From contig SUZN01000001.1 of NCBI GenBank assembly GCA_015059905.1, forward strand, positions 372,001-436,000: 64,000 nucleotides of DNA, read 5' to 3'. Below the pieces are notes generated by a model, which saw nothing but the letters and a program-made list of their open reading frames with translations, had not been told where the DNA came from and did no database searches. How positions within the stretch are numbered: position 1 is the stretch's first letter; each line of letters starts with the position of its first letter. This DNA comes from Rikenellaceae bacterium. GTDB taxonomy: Bacteria > Bacteroidota > Bacteroidia > Bacteroidales > Rikenellaceae. Positions 1-8,766 of the stretch are shown here, in pieces. A program made the translations under genes and the position numbers.

Positions 1-110
1 AGTCACAGCCTATGGCATTCGCCATTATTCAAGTCTGACCCACCCCCTAATCCCCCGCCTCAGGCAGGGGACTTTGGTCGCTACGCTCCAAGGGTGGAGT
101 AAAACAGCAA

Positions 111-152
111 TTTTGAATTTTGAATTTTGAATTTTGAATTTTGAATTTTGAA
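111..152. repeat. Heptanucleotide tandem repeat TTTTGAA x6
   Basis: Six perfect copies of TTTTGAA lie head to tail just beyond the 3' end of the rpe gene. No coding role is evident. A related repeat of TTCTGGA lies at 1774-1793 and a TTCCTCT repeat at 60004-60024. The short upstream stretch also holds a GC-rich hairpin at about 53-71. Confidence 0.9.
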
Positions 153-162
153 TTCAAATCAT

Positions 163-813
163 TTACGCCTCCAAAATCTTTACAATCTCTGCCTCGGGGT
201 CTGCTGCGCCAAATACCGCGCTGCCTGCCACCACAGCATCACATCCTGCGGCGAATACCTCGCCAGCGTTTTTTGATGATATGCCGCCGTCAATCTCAAT
301 CAGGAAATCAAGCTCCATCTCATCGCGCAATGCCTTCAACTCACGTACCTTGTCCAGCGAAGCGGGCATAAACGACTGACCCCCGAAGCCTGGCTCAACG
401 CTCATCACAAGCACCAGCTCAACCTTTGCGAGTATATCCTTCAGCACCGATGCGGGAGTTGCTGGTTTGATTGAGACGCCAGCCTTTGCGCCTGCGGCGT
501 GTATCAACTCGATACACTCGTCGCACTTCTCGGTAGCCTCGATGTGGAATGTCACATAATCGGCACCAGCCTCCACAAAACGCTTTACATACTTTTCGGG
601 CTCGACAATCATCAAGTGAACATCCAGCACCTTGTCGGTAGCCTTGCGGATAGGCTTCATCACAGGGAAGCCGAACGAGATGTTTGGCACAAATACACCA
701 TCCATCACGTCAATGTGTACCCACTCTGCCGCACTGCGGTCAATCATTTTGGTGTCTCGCTCAAGGTTGCCGAAGTCCGCAGACAACATTGAAGGGGAAA
801 TAATTCGTGTCAT
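163..813 (-). CDS. rpe: Ribulose-phosphate 3-epimerase
   Basis: Interconverts D-ribulose 5-phosphate and D-xylulose 5-phosphate in the pentose phosphate pathway, in the cytoplasm. The 216-residue protein is a TIM barrel of the usual length. Visible are the start MTRIISPSML, the metal ligands His33 and Asp35 in VHIDVMDG, His66, the phosphate loop PGFGGQ (141-146) and Asp175 in IDGG. The reading frame continues upstream to 930, but that extension lacks family similarity and would span the -7 promoter motif (TATCTTTG on the minus strand, 880-873), so ATG at 813 is chosen. It is divergent from the barrel gene at 1003. Confidence 0.95.
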   Translation of the reverse strand: MTRIISPSMLSADFGNLERDTKMIDRSAAEWVHIDVMDGVFVPNISFGFPVMKPIRKATDKVLDVHLMIVEPEKYVKRFVEAGADYVTFHIEATEKCDECIELIHAAGAKAGVSIKPATPASVLKDILAKVELVLVMSVEPGFGGQSFMPASLDKVRELKALRDEMELDFLIEIDGGISSKNAGEVFAAGCDAVVAGSAVFGAADPEAEIVKILEA

Positions 814-941
814 AGTTATATAGTTTTTACTTAATTTCTCGTCATAAGAGACTAAAATAGTTTCTAATATTGCAAAGATAGCATTTTGCTGGTTAAAAAT
901 CACATTTTTTTGTGTGTTATGTGCCAACAATCTTGCGAGAT

Positions 942-972
942 TTTGCGAATAAGCGAAATTATGCTATTTTTG
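942..972 (+). promoter_or_regulatory. Bacteroidetes-type promoter of the 1003 gene
   Basis: TTTG at 942-945, a 19-base spacer and TATTTTTG at 965-972 match the Bacteroidetes sigma-ABfr consensus TTTG-N19-21-TAnnTTTG. The predicted transcript starts about 7 bases after 972, giving a short leader before ATG 1003. Confidence 0.75.
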
Positions 973-1002
973 TAGTAGGAAAACAATAAAAACAGGAATA
1001 AT

Positions 1003-1608
1003 ATGAAGAAAATAATTATTGCTTTGGTAGCCGTGATGGCTACTTGCACACTCTCGGCGCAGGAGTTGCGTTGGGGTGCAACAGGTGGTTTGAACTTCGC
1101 GTGGTTGAAGTCAAGCGTGTTAAATTCATCAGATTGTTATTTGGGTTTTAACCTCGGTGCGAAGGTTGAGATGGATATGGCTGATGCAATCAAGGATGGT
1201 TTCTATGTTGATGCCCGTCTGCTCTATACCCTCAAGGGTGGGCAGTGGCAGAATATGCACCAGAACCTCGGTTATCTGGAACTCCCACTCAACTTCGGTT
1301 ATCGATATGCCATCAATAATGACATTACATTGTTTAGCGGTTTGGGTCCATACTTCGGGCTTGGTTTGTTGGGTAAGAATGTTGATAAGGCAGGCGACAC
1401 AAAGGTAAAGACCGATTTGTTTGGTGAGGTGTATAAGAGCTTCGATTTTGGTCTTAATTACAACCTCGGTGTGGAGCTTTGGAACGAGTGGCAGATTTTC
1501 CTCGGTTTCGAGCATAGCCTGCTCAATGCGTTAAAGACTGATATTGATGAGGTTAATGTGAAATACAGACCGATGAATTTCTATATTGGAACAGCATATA
1601 TGTTCTAA
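1003..1608 (+). CDS. Outer membrane beta-barrel protein, PorT-like
   Basis: A 201-residue secreted protein. Residues 1-20 form a signal peptide (positive MKK, hydrophobic core, cleavage after SAQ). The rest consists of alternating amphipathic strands rich in Gly and aromatics and ends in a C-terminal aromatic strand (YIGTAYMF), as in the small outer membrane barrel families of Bacteroidetes (OMP_b-brl_2 type). The substrate or role is unknown. It is a single gene with its own promoter and terminator, divergent from rpe. Confidence 0.8.
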   Translation: MKKIIIALVAVMATCTLSAQELRWGATGGLNFAWLKSSVLNSSDCYLGFNLGAKVEMDMADAIKDGFYVDARLLYTLKGGQWQNMHQNLGYLELPLNFGYRYAINNDITLFSGLGPYFGLGLLGKNVDKAGDTKVKTDLFGEVYKSFDFGLNYNLGVELWNEWQIFLGFEHSLLNALKTDIDEVNVKYRPMNFYIGTAYMF

Positions 1609-1627
1609 AAGAGAGTTTTAGGAGAGT

Positions 1628-1671
1628 AAAAAAGTGTGTCGCACGAAAAAGTTTGTGCGACACACTTTTTT
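1628..1671. terminator. Bidirectional intrinsic terminator
   Basis: Perfect arms AAAAAGTGTGTCGCAC and GTGCGACACACTTTTT surround a 10-base loop, with A and T tracts on the two sides. It sits between the barrel gene (plus) and the 3' end of miaB (minus), so it can serve both. Confidence 0.85.
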
Positions 1672-1773
1672 ATTTGCTCCATTTCGCTCCACCACAAGGG
1701 TGGTGTTTCACTGCTCACGCTCGGTATGGTGCAAGCAAACTCGGCTCTGCCCTCGCTTACTCGTAGCGGTGAG

Positions 1774-1793
1774 TTCTGGATTCTGGATTCTGA
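1774..1793. repeat. Heptanucleotide repeat TTCTGGA
   Basis: Two copies of TTCTGGA followed by a partial third (TTCTGA) lie just downstream of the miaB stop codon. The sequence resembles the TTTTGAA tract downstream of rpe. Confidence 0.7.
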
Positions 1794-1810
1794 TTTTTGA
1801 GTTCTCTCAC

Positions 1811-3160
1811 CTACTTTATCTCCTCGCCAAACAGTGTAGCTGATGAGCAGCCTGTGATGCGGCAACGAACATAGTCGCCAACCTTATGGTCGCCACGGTC
1901 GAATACCACCACCTTGTTCTGCGATGTGCGACCGAAGAGTTGTTTGTCGCTGCGCTTCGAAAGACCCTCCACCAATACCTCGAACTCCTTGCCTACATCG
2001 CGCTTGTTGCTCGCCTCGGAGAGTTTGTTCTGAAGATTGATAATCTCCGTCAGGCGCGCGGTCTTGACATCTTCGGGAATGTCGTCGCCCAGATTACGCT
2101 GTGCAAAGGTGCCTGGTCGCTCCGAGTATTTGAACATAAAGGCAAACTCATAACCTACCTCCTCCATGAGTGATAGCGTCTGCTTGTGGTCCTCCTCTGT
2201 TTCTCCCGTAAAACCCGCAATAAGGTCAGTCGTGATGGCGCAGTCGGGCATATGACGACGTATGGCTGCCACACGGTCGAGATACCACTCGCGTGTATAT
2301 TTGCGGTTCATTCGCTCCAGCATAACCGATGAGCCTGACTGTGCTGGCAGATGTATTGTTCGACAGATGTTAGGCATCGAAGCCATAACCTCCAACAGAG
2401 AGTCGCTCATATCTTTAGGGTGTGATGTCGCAAAACGGACACGTAGCAGTGGCGAAATCTCGGCAACGGCCTTCAGCAGTGTAGGGAAATCAACATCGCC
2501 CGTGCGGTAGGAGTTCACATTCTGACCAAGCAATGTAACCTCGCGATAACCATTTTCGAAGAGAGAACGCGCCTCTGCAATGATTGTCGAAGCCTCGCGG
2601 CTACGCTCACGACCACGAGTGTAGGGCACAACGCAGTATGAGCAGAAGTTGTTGCAACCTCGCATAATGGCGATGTATGCACTTACGCCGTTTTTGTCAA
2701 GACGCACAGGTGCAATCTCGGCGTAGGTCTCCTCCTGTGAAAGCAGGGTGTTGATACCCTTGCCGCCACCCTCTGCCTCGCGTACCAAGCGTGGCAGGTC
2801 ACGATATGTGTCGGGGCCTGCAACAATATCCACCGCAAGCTCGCCCTCGGTGAGCTGCTCCTTCAGTCGCTCTGCCATACAGCCGATTATGCCAATCAAT
2901 AGCGATGGCTTGTTCTTACGCAGGCGGCGCATCTCGGTGAGTCGTCCCCATATGCGTTGCTCGGCGTTGTCGCGGATTGAGCAGGTGTTGATAAGGATAA
3001 CGTCTGCCTCCTCAATCTTGTCGGTATAGAAATACCCCTCCTTCTGCATTATGGCAACAACAATCTCGCTATCGCCAACATTCATCTGACAGCCGTAGGT
3101 CTCAACGAACAATCGTCTGCCCTCGCCCGTCAAGGGACGTAAAGTGTTTATATTTATCAT
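1811..3160 (-). CDS. miaB: tRNA-2-methylthio-N6-dimethylallyladenosine synthase
   Basis: Radical SAM methylthiotransferase that adds the 2-methylthio group to i6A37 of tRNAs reading UNN codons. The 449-residue protein is of normal length. The N-terminal UPF0004 domain carries its cluster cysteines Cys24 (ETYGCQMN), Cys60 (INTCSIR) and Cys94 (IGCMAE). The radical SAM motif is Cys169-x3-Cys173-x2-Cys176 (RGCNNFCSYCVVPYTRGRE). A C-terminal TRAM domain follows. It lies 11 bases downstream of the YitT gene and is probably co-transcribed with it. Confidence 0.97.
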   Translation of the reverse strand: MININTLRPLTGEGRRLFVETYGCQMNVGDSEIVVAIMQKEGYFYTDKIEEADVILINTCSIRDNAEQRIWGRLTEMRRLRKNKPSLLIGIIGCMAERLKEQLTEGELAVDIVAGPDTYRDLPRLVREAEGGGKGINTLLSQEETYAEIAPVRLDKNGVSAYIAIMRGCNNFCSYCVVPYTRGRERSREASTIIAEARSLFENGYREVTLLGQNVNSYRTGDVDFPTLLKAVAEISPLLRVRFATSHPKDMSDSLLEVMASMPNICRTIHLPAQSGSSVMLERMNRKYTREWYLDRVAAIRRHMPDCAITTDLIAGFTGETEEDHKQTLSLMEEVGYEFAFMFKYSERPGTFAQRNLGDDIPEDVKTARLTEIINLQNKLSEASNKRDVGKEFEVLVEGLSKRSDKQLFGRTSQNKVVVFDRGDHKVGDYVRCRITGCSSATLFGEEIK

Positions 3161-3171
3161 ATTAAGTTCTG

Positions 3172-4164
3172 CTAATCATTCAAAATAGTGTCTGCCTCGG
3201 GGAATGCCTTGAAGCCCTCGCCGTAGGTGTCGTAGGCGTCGGTCACAACCAGGAATGCCTTGGGGTCGATACTCTTTACTTTGCGCTGTACGAGTGCTAC
3301 CTCACGACGGCTGATAACCAAGAAAATCATCTCCTTGTCCTCCTTTGTGTACATACCCGAAGCCTTTAGGAATGTCGCACCACGCTCCAAGTCGTGGATG
3401 ATGAAATTGCGCAACTTATCATTTTCGTTGCTGATGATAAAGAGCAACTTGTCGTATGATGCACCGTCAATCACATAGTCAATTACGCGTGATGATACGA
3501 AGATACAAATGAGTGAGTAGAGCGACAAGAGCCATCCCCCCGCTTCGCCTCCGTCGATACCGATACCGAAGCCGATAACGAGCAGACCAGCTATCACTAC
3601 GCAAGAGTCTGCCATAAGTACGCCTCGTGAGAAAGGTATGTGGAGGTATTTGTTAAGCATCATTGCTACGATATCTGTACCTCCTGTTGTGGCATTGCTG
3701 CGCACCACCAAACCAAGACCAGAACCGAGAATCGTACCGCCCAGAATGCAGGTTAGCATCAGGTGGTCTGAAAGGTCAATCGCGCCGCCCAACAACTGTG
3801 CAGGGTCGAGTGCGTGTAGGGCTTCTTTGGTGGGGTATGCCAGCGATGATATGATATTCATCAAACCTGGAGTGATACAGGCTGCGAAGAGTGTTCGTCC
3901 GCCAAACTGCTTACCAAAGATAATTATTGCTGCGATAAGGAGCGGAATATCCATCAGGTAGCCAAATGTACCCACCTGCACCGTTGGGAAGATGTTGTGC
4001 AGAACGATACCTGCACCATACACTCCACCAGGTACAATGTTGTAGGGATTGATGAAGAATACAAATCCCGCAGCCACCATCGTACATCCGATGACAATCA
4101 TAATCATATCGCGCCACCATCCGAGGTTGGCAACTGTCTCTTTCATTGTTTTTTGAATATCCAT
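3172..4164 (-). CDS. YitT family membrane protein (DUF161/DUF2179)
   Basis: A 330-residue protein with about five to six hydrophobic segments in residues 15-210 (the YitT membrane domain) and a soluble C-terminal DUF2179 domain around residues 230-320 (pattern ASYDKLLFIISN to KAFLVVTDAYDTYGEGF). The function of the family is not established; transport roles have been suggested. It is the first gene of a two-gene unit with miaB. Start ATG 4164 gives the usual N-terminus. A near-consensus minus-strand -7 (TATCTTTA, 4199-4192) lies upstream. Confidence 0.85.
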   Translation of the reverse strand: MDIQKTMKETVANLGWWRDMIMIVIGCTMVAAGFVFFINPYNIVPGGVYGAGIVLHNIFPTVQVGTFGYLMDIPLLIAAIIIFGKQFGGRTLFAACITPGLMNIISSLAYPTKEALHALDPAQLLGGAIDLSDHLMLTCILGGTILGSGLGLVVRSNATTGGTDIVAMMLNKYLHIPFSRGVLMADSCVVIAGLLVIGFGIGIDGGEAGGWLLSLYSLICIFVSSRVIDYVIDGASYDKLLFIISNENDKLRNFIIHDLERGATFLKASGMYTKEDKEMIFLVISRREVALVQRKVKSIDPKAFLVVTDAYDTYGEGFKAFPEADTILND

Positions 4165-4573
4165 AACCGTTTTCCGTTTATTTTAACGGTGTAAAGATAC
4201 GAAAATTTTGCAGATTTACGACTTTTTTTCGTCTGGATGTAGAATGTTTTTCAAAAGTGGAATATTTGTCGCGAAAACTCATTCGTTGGTTACGTGTGAC
4301 AACGAGTGCTGGAAAAATTTATTTGTCCAAAAAGTATAAAATGCAGGGTAATTTCGCCACAAAATAGACGTTTTGGTCAATTTTATTCGACCTTTACTAC
4401 AAAAGAAGCCCCTTAACCACATATATTTTGAATATTGCGGATTTTGATAGACTTTTGTCGATAGATTTAGCTCTTTGCGTGTGTGAAAAGCTAAATTTCG
4501 AGCGTATTATTCGTTAGTTTGAGGAAAAAAGTATATCTTTGTATGGAATATACTATAATTTATTAACTAACTG
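4165..4573. other. Divergent intergenic region, YitT/plsY
   Basis: 409 AT-rich bases without a convincing gene. A plus-strand -7 motif TATCTTTG at 4534-4541 should serve plsY; no good -33 was seen at the right spacing. A weaker minus-strand -7 near 4192-4199 faces the YitT gene. No repeat or strong hairpin was seen. Confidence 0.6.
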
Positions 4574-5314
4574 ATGAGCGTAATACGGCTCGTCGAAAAC
4601 TTAAATTTTATGGCAGGTTGGGATTTTATTACATATTATTGCGTTGTTACAATGTTGATTTTTGCCTATGTGATGGGCTCAATTCCAAGTGCAGTGTGGA
4701 TTGGCAAACACTACTATGGTGTCGATATCCGCGAGCACGGCAGTAAGAACGCTGGAACAACAAATATGTTGCGAGTGTTGGGCAAACGTGCGGCAATCCC
4801 TGTATTTCTGCTCGACTTCTTCAAGGGCTTCCTGGCGGTTACGCTGGTGGGTATGTTGCGTTACGATGCCGATATCAGTGCTGCGTGGCTTATCAATCTG
4901 AAGATTTTGGGTGTGTTCGCGGCAGTGCTGGGTCACATCTTCCCAATATTTGCTAATTTCAAGGGCGGCAAGGGTGTCGCTACGCTGGTGGGTGCCGTGA
5001 CAGGTATCTATCCATCAATTGTATTCATCTGCTTCGGTGTATGGTTGGTAGTTTTTCTGTTCTCGAATTATGTTTCGCTCGCATCAATGACGGCGGGATG
5101 CTGCTTCCCTGTGCTGGTTATTTTCCACGCAACAACCGAGTGGTCACGATATAACGATATATCGGTTACTTTTATCGTCTTCTCGTTTGTGACTGCGGGA
5201 CTGCTGCTGTGGTCACATCGCAAGAACATCGAACGACTGAAGAATGGAACGGAGTCGAAGATTTATATCTGGCGACGACCGAACCAGACTAAAAAAACGG
5301 AAACAAAGGAATAA
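4574..5314 (+). CDS. plsY: Glycerol-3-phosphate acyltransferase PlsY
   Basis: Integral membrane enzyme transferring the acyl group from acyl-phosphate to sn-glycerol 3-phosphate, the first step of phospholipid synthesis. Family motifs are present: GSIPSAVW (35-42), EHGSKNAGTTNMLRV (54-68) and the phosphate-binding FKGGKGVATLVG (129-140), among about five membrane helices. The 246-residue form has a 12-residue N-terminal extension; Met13 (4610) is an alternative start. The tail is polar. The ligase gene begins 10 bases downstream, so acyl activation and transfer are paired. Confidence 0.93.
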   Translation: MSVIRLVENLNFMAGWDFITYYCVVTMLIFAYVMGSIPSAVWIGKHYYGVDIREHGSKNAGTTNMLRVLGKRAAIPVFLLDFFKGFLAVTLVGMLRYDADISAAWLINLKILGVFAAVLGHIFPIFANFKGGKGVATLVGAVTGIYPSIVFICFGVWLVVFLFSNYVSLASMTAGCCFPVLVIFHATTEWSRYNDISVTFIVFSFVTAGLLLWSHRKNIERLKNGTESKIYIWRRPNQTKKTETKE

Positions 5315-5324
5315 TTATAAGGAT

Positions 5325-7010
5325 ATGTTACAGGATAATCTTATTAAAATGTATGAGGCGAGTTTCCGTGAGAATCACGCTCTGCCCGCCTTGTCAGATT
5401 TTTTTAGCAAGGAGTCACTCACATATTTCGAGATGGCGGAGAAGGTTGCACGCCTTCACTTACTTTTCGAGAAGTACGGCATTAAGAAGGGTGACAAGAT
5501 TGCGCTTATCGGTCGAAATAATGTAAATTGGTGTGTTACCTATATCGCTACAATCACCTATGGTGTAACGATTGTGCCAATTCTTCAGGACTTCAACCCT
5601 GCCGATGTAGAGAATATCATCACCCATTCAGAGAGCCGTCTGCTCTTTGCTGGTGATATCTATTGGCAGACGCTTGATAGTGACCGTATGCCAATTTTGG
5701 AGGCTGCAATCATCGTGAACAACTTTAGCCTTGCCTATGAGAAGAAGGGTGACAAGATGGCAAAGTTGCTTGGCTCGTGGGAGGCTGATTTCAAGACAAA
5801 GTATCCAGCGGGTTTCACGGTAAACGATATCAAGTATGCCGATGTGCCTAACGAGCAGATGATTCTCTTGAACTACACATCGGGCACAACAGGCTCATCA
5901 AAGGGTGTTATGTTGAGCGTAAATAATCTTACAGGTAATATGGTTTTTGCGCGTGATATGATTAACCCCGAGACAGGCAAGAAATATTTTTACCCAGGCG
6001 GTCGTACACTCTCGTTCCTGCCTTTGGCTCACGCCTACGGATGCGCCTTCGACTTTTTGGCGCAGCTGATGTGTGGTGGTCACGTTACACTGCTTGGCAG
6101 AATGCCTTCGCCAAAGATTTTGGTTGATGCTATGCAGAGCGTGAAGCCTACTGTGATTTGCTCTGTGCCACTTATCCTTGAGAAGGTATATCGCAAGATG
6201 ATTATGCCTATGCTCGAGAAGGGCCCTATGAGCATCGCGATGAAGATTCCATTGATAAATACTGCCCTCTACTCAATCATTCGCTCGAAGCTGATGGCTT
6301 CGTTTGGTGGCGAGACACAGATTTTCATTGTAGGTGGTGCTGCTATGAATCAGGAGACAGAGTCATTCCTGCGTAAGATTAACTTCCCGCTTACTATCGG
6401 TTACGGTATGACCGAGTGTGCGCCACTTATCAGCTTTGCTCACCCTCGTGAGTTCAAGAGTGGCTCGTGCGGTAAGTATTTGCCAGGTCTGATGGATGCC
6501 AAGATTTTGTCAAAGGACCCACATAACATCCCTGGCGAGATTGTCGTTAAGGGCGAGAATGTGATGATGGGTTACTATAAGAACGAGGAGGCTACGAAGG
6601 CCGTTCTTGAGCCAGATGGATGGTTGCACACGGGCGATATGGGTGTGATGGACGATGACGGCACAATCTATATCAAGGGTCGTTGTAAGACTATGATTTT
6701 GACAGGTGCAGGTCAGAACATCTACCCCGAGGAGATTGAGGATAAACTCAACAATCTGCCTTTGGTTATGGAGTCGCTTATCGTCGAGCGCAAGGGAGTG
6801 CTTACAGCCCTTATTTTCCCCGATTACGACCAGGCAAAGCAGGAGGGACTTGACGAGGAGCAGCTCGATAAGATGATGGCGGAGAATGTCACCACCCTCA
6901 ATAAGATGGTTGCCTCATACGAGCGCGTAGGTCGCTACGAATTGATGAAGAGCGAGTTCGAAAAGACCCCAAAACGCTCAATCAAGCGCTTCCTTTATCA
7001 GGATAAATAG
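5325..7010 (+). CDS. Long-chain acyl-CoA ligase (AMP-binding enzyme)
   Basis: Adenylate-forming enzyme that activates a fatty acid through acyl-AMP to a thioester. The 561-residue form has the P-loop motif YTSGTTGSSKGVM, the GYGMTE motif, GWLHTGDMG and a C-terminal lid domain with a Lys near the end (KTPKRSIKRF). An upstream in-frame start at 5244 lies inside plsY; ATG 5325 follows an AAGG ribosome site and starts with family-like sequence (MLQDNLIKMYEASF). It is probably co-transcribed with plsY. The acceptor (CoA or ACP) cannot be told from the sequence. Confidence 0.9.
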   Translation: MLQDNLIKMYEASFRENHALPALSDFFSKESLTYFEMAEKVARLHLLFEKYGIKKGDKIALIGRNNVNWCVTYIATITYGVTIVPILQDFNPADVENIITHSESRLLFAGDIYWQTLDSDRMPILEAAIIVNNFSLAYEKKGDKMAKLLGSWEADFKTKYPAGFTVNDIKYADVPNEQMILLNYTSGTTGSSKGVMLSVNNLTGNMVFARDMINPETGKKYFYPGGRTLSFLPLAHAYGCAFDFLAQLMCGGHVTLLGRMPSPKILVDAMQSVKPTVICSVPLILEKVYRKMIMPMLEKGPMSIAMKIPLINTALYSIIRSKLMASFGGETQIFIVGGAAMNQETESFLRKINFPLTIGYGMTECAPLISFAHPREFKSGSCGKYLPGLMDAKILSKDPHNIPGEIVVKGENVMMGYYKNEEATKAVLEPDGWLHTGDMGVMDDDGTIYIKGRCKTMILTGAGQNIYPEEIEDKLNNLPLVMESLIVERKGVLTALIFPDYDQAKQEGLDEEQLDKMMAENVTTLNKMVASYERVGRYELMKSEFEKTPKRSIKRFLYQDK

Positions 7011-7041
7011 TCTTGTCGTAATTGAAGTCGTATAAGAATTA

Positions 7042-7075
7042 AGGGATCATCCAAAAAGGATGGTCCCTATTTTTT
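7042..7075 (+). terminator. Intrinsic terminator after the acyl-CoA ligase gene
   Basis: AGGGATCATCC, a loop of five A, then GGATGGTCCCT followed by ATTTTTT. The stem is strong with one G-T type pair. It ends the plsY-ligase unit. Confidence 0.85.
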
Positions 7076-7103
7076 GTAATTATTCTGAAGAACTTTGCAG
7101 AAT

Positions 7104-8333
7104 TTATTTGCCGAAGACGACTTTCATGATAAGTGGGGTGGCGCCTTGGTTCTTGACGGTGTAGTTTTTGGCGGTGGCGCTGGTCTTTTTGAGGTGCTCC
7201 TCGTTGTCGCGCAGAGGCTCAAACCACGCTTTTAGGTCGGTAGCGTTCTCGACCTTTGTGGCAGCACCCAGAGCGACCATATCGCGTGCCTCCTTGAACT
7301 TATGGTAGTTAGGTCCAAATGCTATTGGAAGGGCAAATGTAGCCGCCTCCAGCGTGTTGTGGATGCCTACACCAAACCCGCCGCCGATGTATGACCACGT
7401 AGCATAGCTATATACTGATGACAAAATGCCGATTGTGTCGAGAATGAGCACTTGCGCTGCACTGAAATCGGTGGTCTCATCACATTGGGTATATCTCACC
7501 GCGCCCGCCTTCGTTGCGCTGATGATTTTGCCTATACGACCCTCATCCATCTCGTGCGGAGCAACAACAAACTTTATCTCGGGATTATCGTTGATAAGCT
7601 CCTGTAGTATCTCTTCATCGGGTCCCCACGTTGAGCCAGCCACAAACAGACGACTCTCGCACTTAAACTTCTCAACTATTGGAATAGGCTTTACAGCCTG
7701 CGCCAACTCCGCTACACGGTCGAAGCGTGTGTCGCCCGCAACAACCACATTATCAAAGCCTATGCTATGAAGTAACTCCTTCGACTCCTCGTTCTGCACA
7801 AACATCTGTTCGAAACTCTCCAGCGCTTTACGCCACATTGTGCCGTACCACTTGAAGAAGGTTGAGTTCTTGCGGAAGATAGCCGAGATAACAAATGAGC
7901 GAATGTTGCGACGCTTTAACTCATAGAGATAGTTGAGCCAAAACTCATACTTTACAAATATCGCAACCTCGGGGTGAGCAATGTCCAAAAAACGCTTCAC
8001 ATTGCCAGGTGTGTCAGCGGGCAGGTAGAAAATGTAGTCAGCACCGTTGTAGTTCTTGCGAATCTCATATCCCGAGGGGGAGAAGAAGGTGACAAGAATT
8101 TTGTAGTCAAGACCCTGCTTGCGTATCTGCTCGATGATGGGGCGCCCCTGCTCAAACTCGCCGAGTGAGGCGACGTGAATCCACACAACCTTATCGTCGG
8201 GGTGGATGCTTTGTTGCATCTTTTCGAAGATGCCTTTGCGACCTTCGTGCCACAAGCGAGCCTTCTCGTTCCAGCGAGCAACAAGTGCTACCAGGCGAGC
8301 GTACAAGGCTATACTAATATTATATATAAGCAT
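7104..8333 (-). CDS. waaA: 3-deoxy-D-manno-octulosonic acid transferase
   Basis: Transfers KDO from CMP-KDO to the lipid A precursor at the inner face of the inner membrane. The 409-residue protein has an N-terminal hydrophobic anchor (MLIYNISIALYARLVALVA) and the GT30 motif ASLGEFEQGRP (55-65) containing the catalytic Glu59. The C-terminal nucleotide-sugar domain includes GGGFGVGIHNTLEAA and FGPNYHKFKEA. It is the last gene of a minus-strand unit pepE-yraN-waaA; 64 AT-rich bases separate it from yraN. Confidence 0.95.
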   Translation of the reverse strand: MLIYNISIALYARLVALVARWNEKARLWHEGRKGIFEKMQQSIHPDDKVVWIHVASLGEFEQGRPIIEQIRKQGLDYKILVTFFSPSGYEIRKNYNGADYIFYLPADTPGNVKRFLDIAHPEVAIFVKYEFWLNYLYELKRRNIRSFVISAIFRKNSTFFKWYGTMWRKALESFEQMFVQNEESKELLHSIGFDNVVVAGDTRFDRVAELAQAVKPIPIVEKFKCESRLFVAGSTWGPDEEILQELINDNPEIKFVVAPHEMDEGRIGKIISATKAGAVRYTQCDETTDFSAAQVLILDTIGILSSVYSYATWSYIGGGFGVGIHNTLEAATFALPIAFGPNYHKFKEARDMVALGAATKVENATDLKAWFEPLRDNEEHLKKTSATAKNYTVKNQGATPLIMKVVFGK

Positions 8334-8397
8334 ATTGTTTACTATGTTGGGCGGTGTTTATAAATACAAATGTATGAAATTTTATTTAATTTCAACA

Positions 8398-8766
8398 CTA
8401 TCGCCACCCAAATTCCACAATATTAGGGATAAAGCGGAGGTCGTATGTGCCATCTGGGAACAAATCAATAGCGACTAAATCGAACTCCACATCACCCATT
8501 ATACGGTGTTGTGCCAAATAGGCTGCCGCAGCTTTTCGCATTGCGGCAGCCTTTGTTGGTGTTATTGTCTCTTCGGGCTTCAGCAGCGAGCCTGCACGGC
8601 GTGTCTTTACCTCCACAAGGTGGGTGATGCCAGCCTTCTGGGCAACAATATCAATCTCATATCGCCCCTGTCGCCAGTTTTTGTTGCATATGAGATAGCC
8701 GTTTTGTCGCAGATAGGTCGTTGCCGCCTCCTCACCTAAAGAGCCTGTTTGTGAGCGTGAAAACAT
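8398..8766 (-). CDS. yraN: YraN/UPF0102 family endonuclease-like protein
   Basis: A 122-residue protein of the UPF0102 family, which has a PD-(D/E)XK nuclease fold. Key residues are visible: Glu37-x-Asp39 (YEIDIV) and Glu52-x-Lys54 (VEVKTRR), preceded by the family N-terminus TGSLGEEAA. The cellular role is not known; it may be a Holliday-junction-resolvase-like enzyme. Its ATG overlaps the pepE stop codon by one base (TAATG), which suggests translational coupling. Confidence 0.9.
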   Translation of the reverse strand: MFSRSQTGSLGEEAATTYLRQNGYLICNKNWRQGRYEIDIVAQKAGITHLVEVKTRRAGSLLKPEETITPTKAAAMRKAAAAYLAQHRIMGDVEFDLVAIDLFPDGTYDLRFIPNIVEFGWR

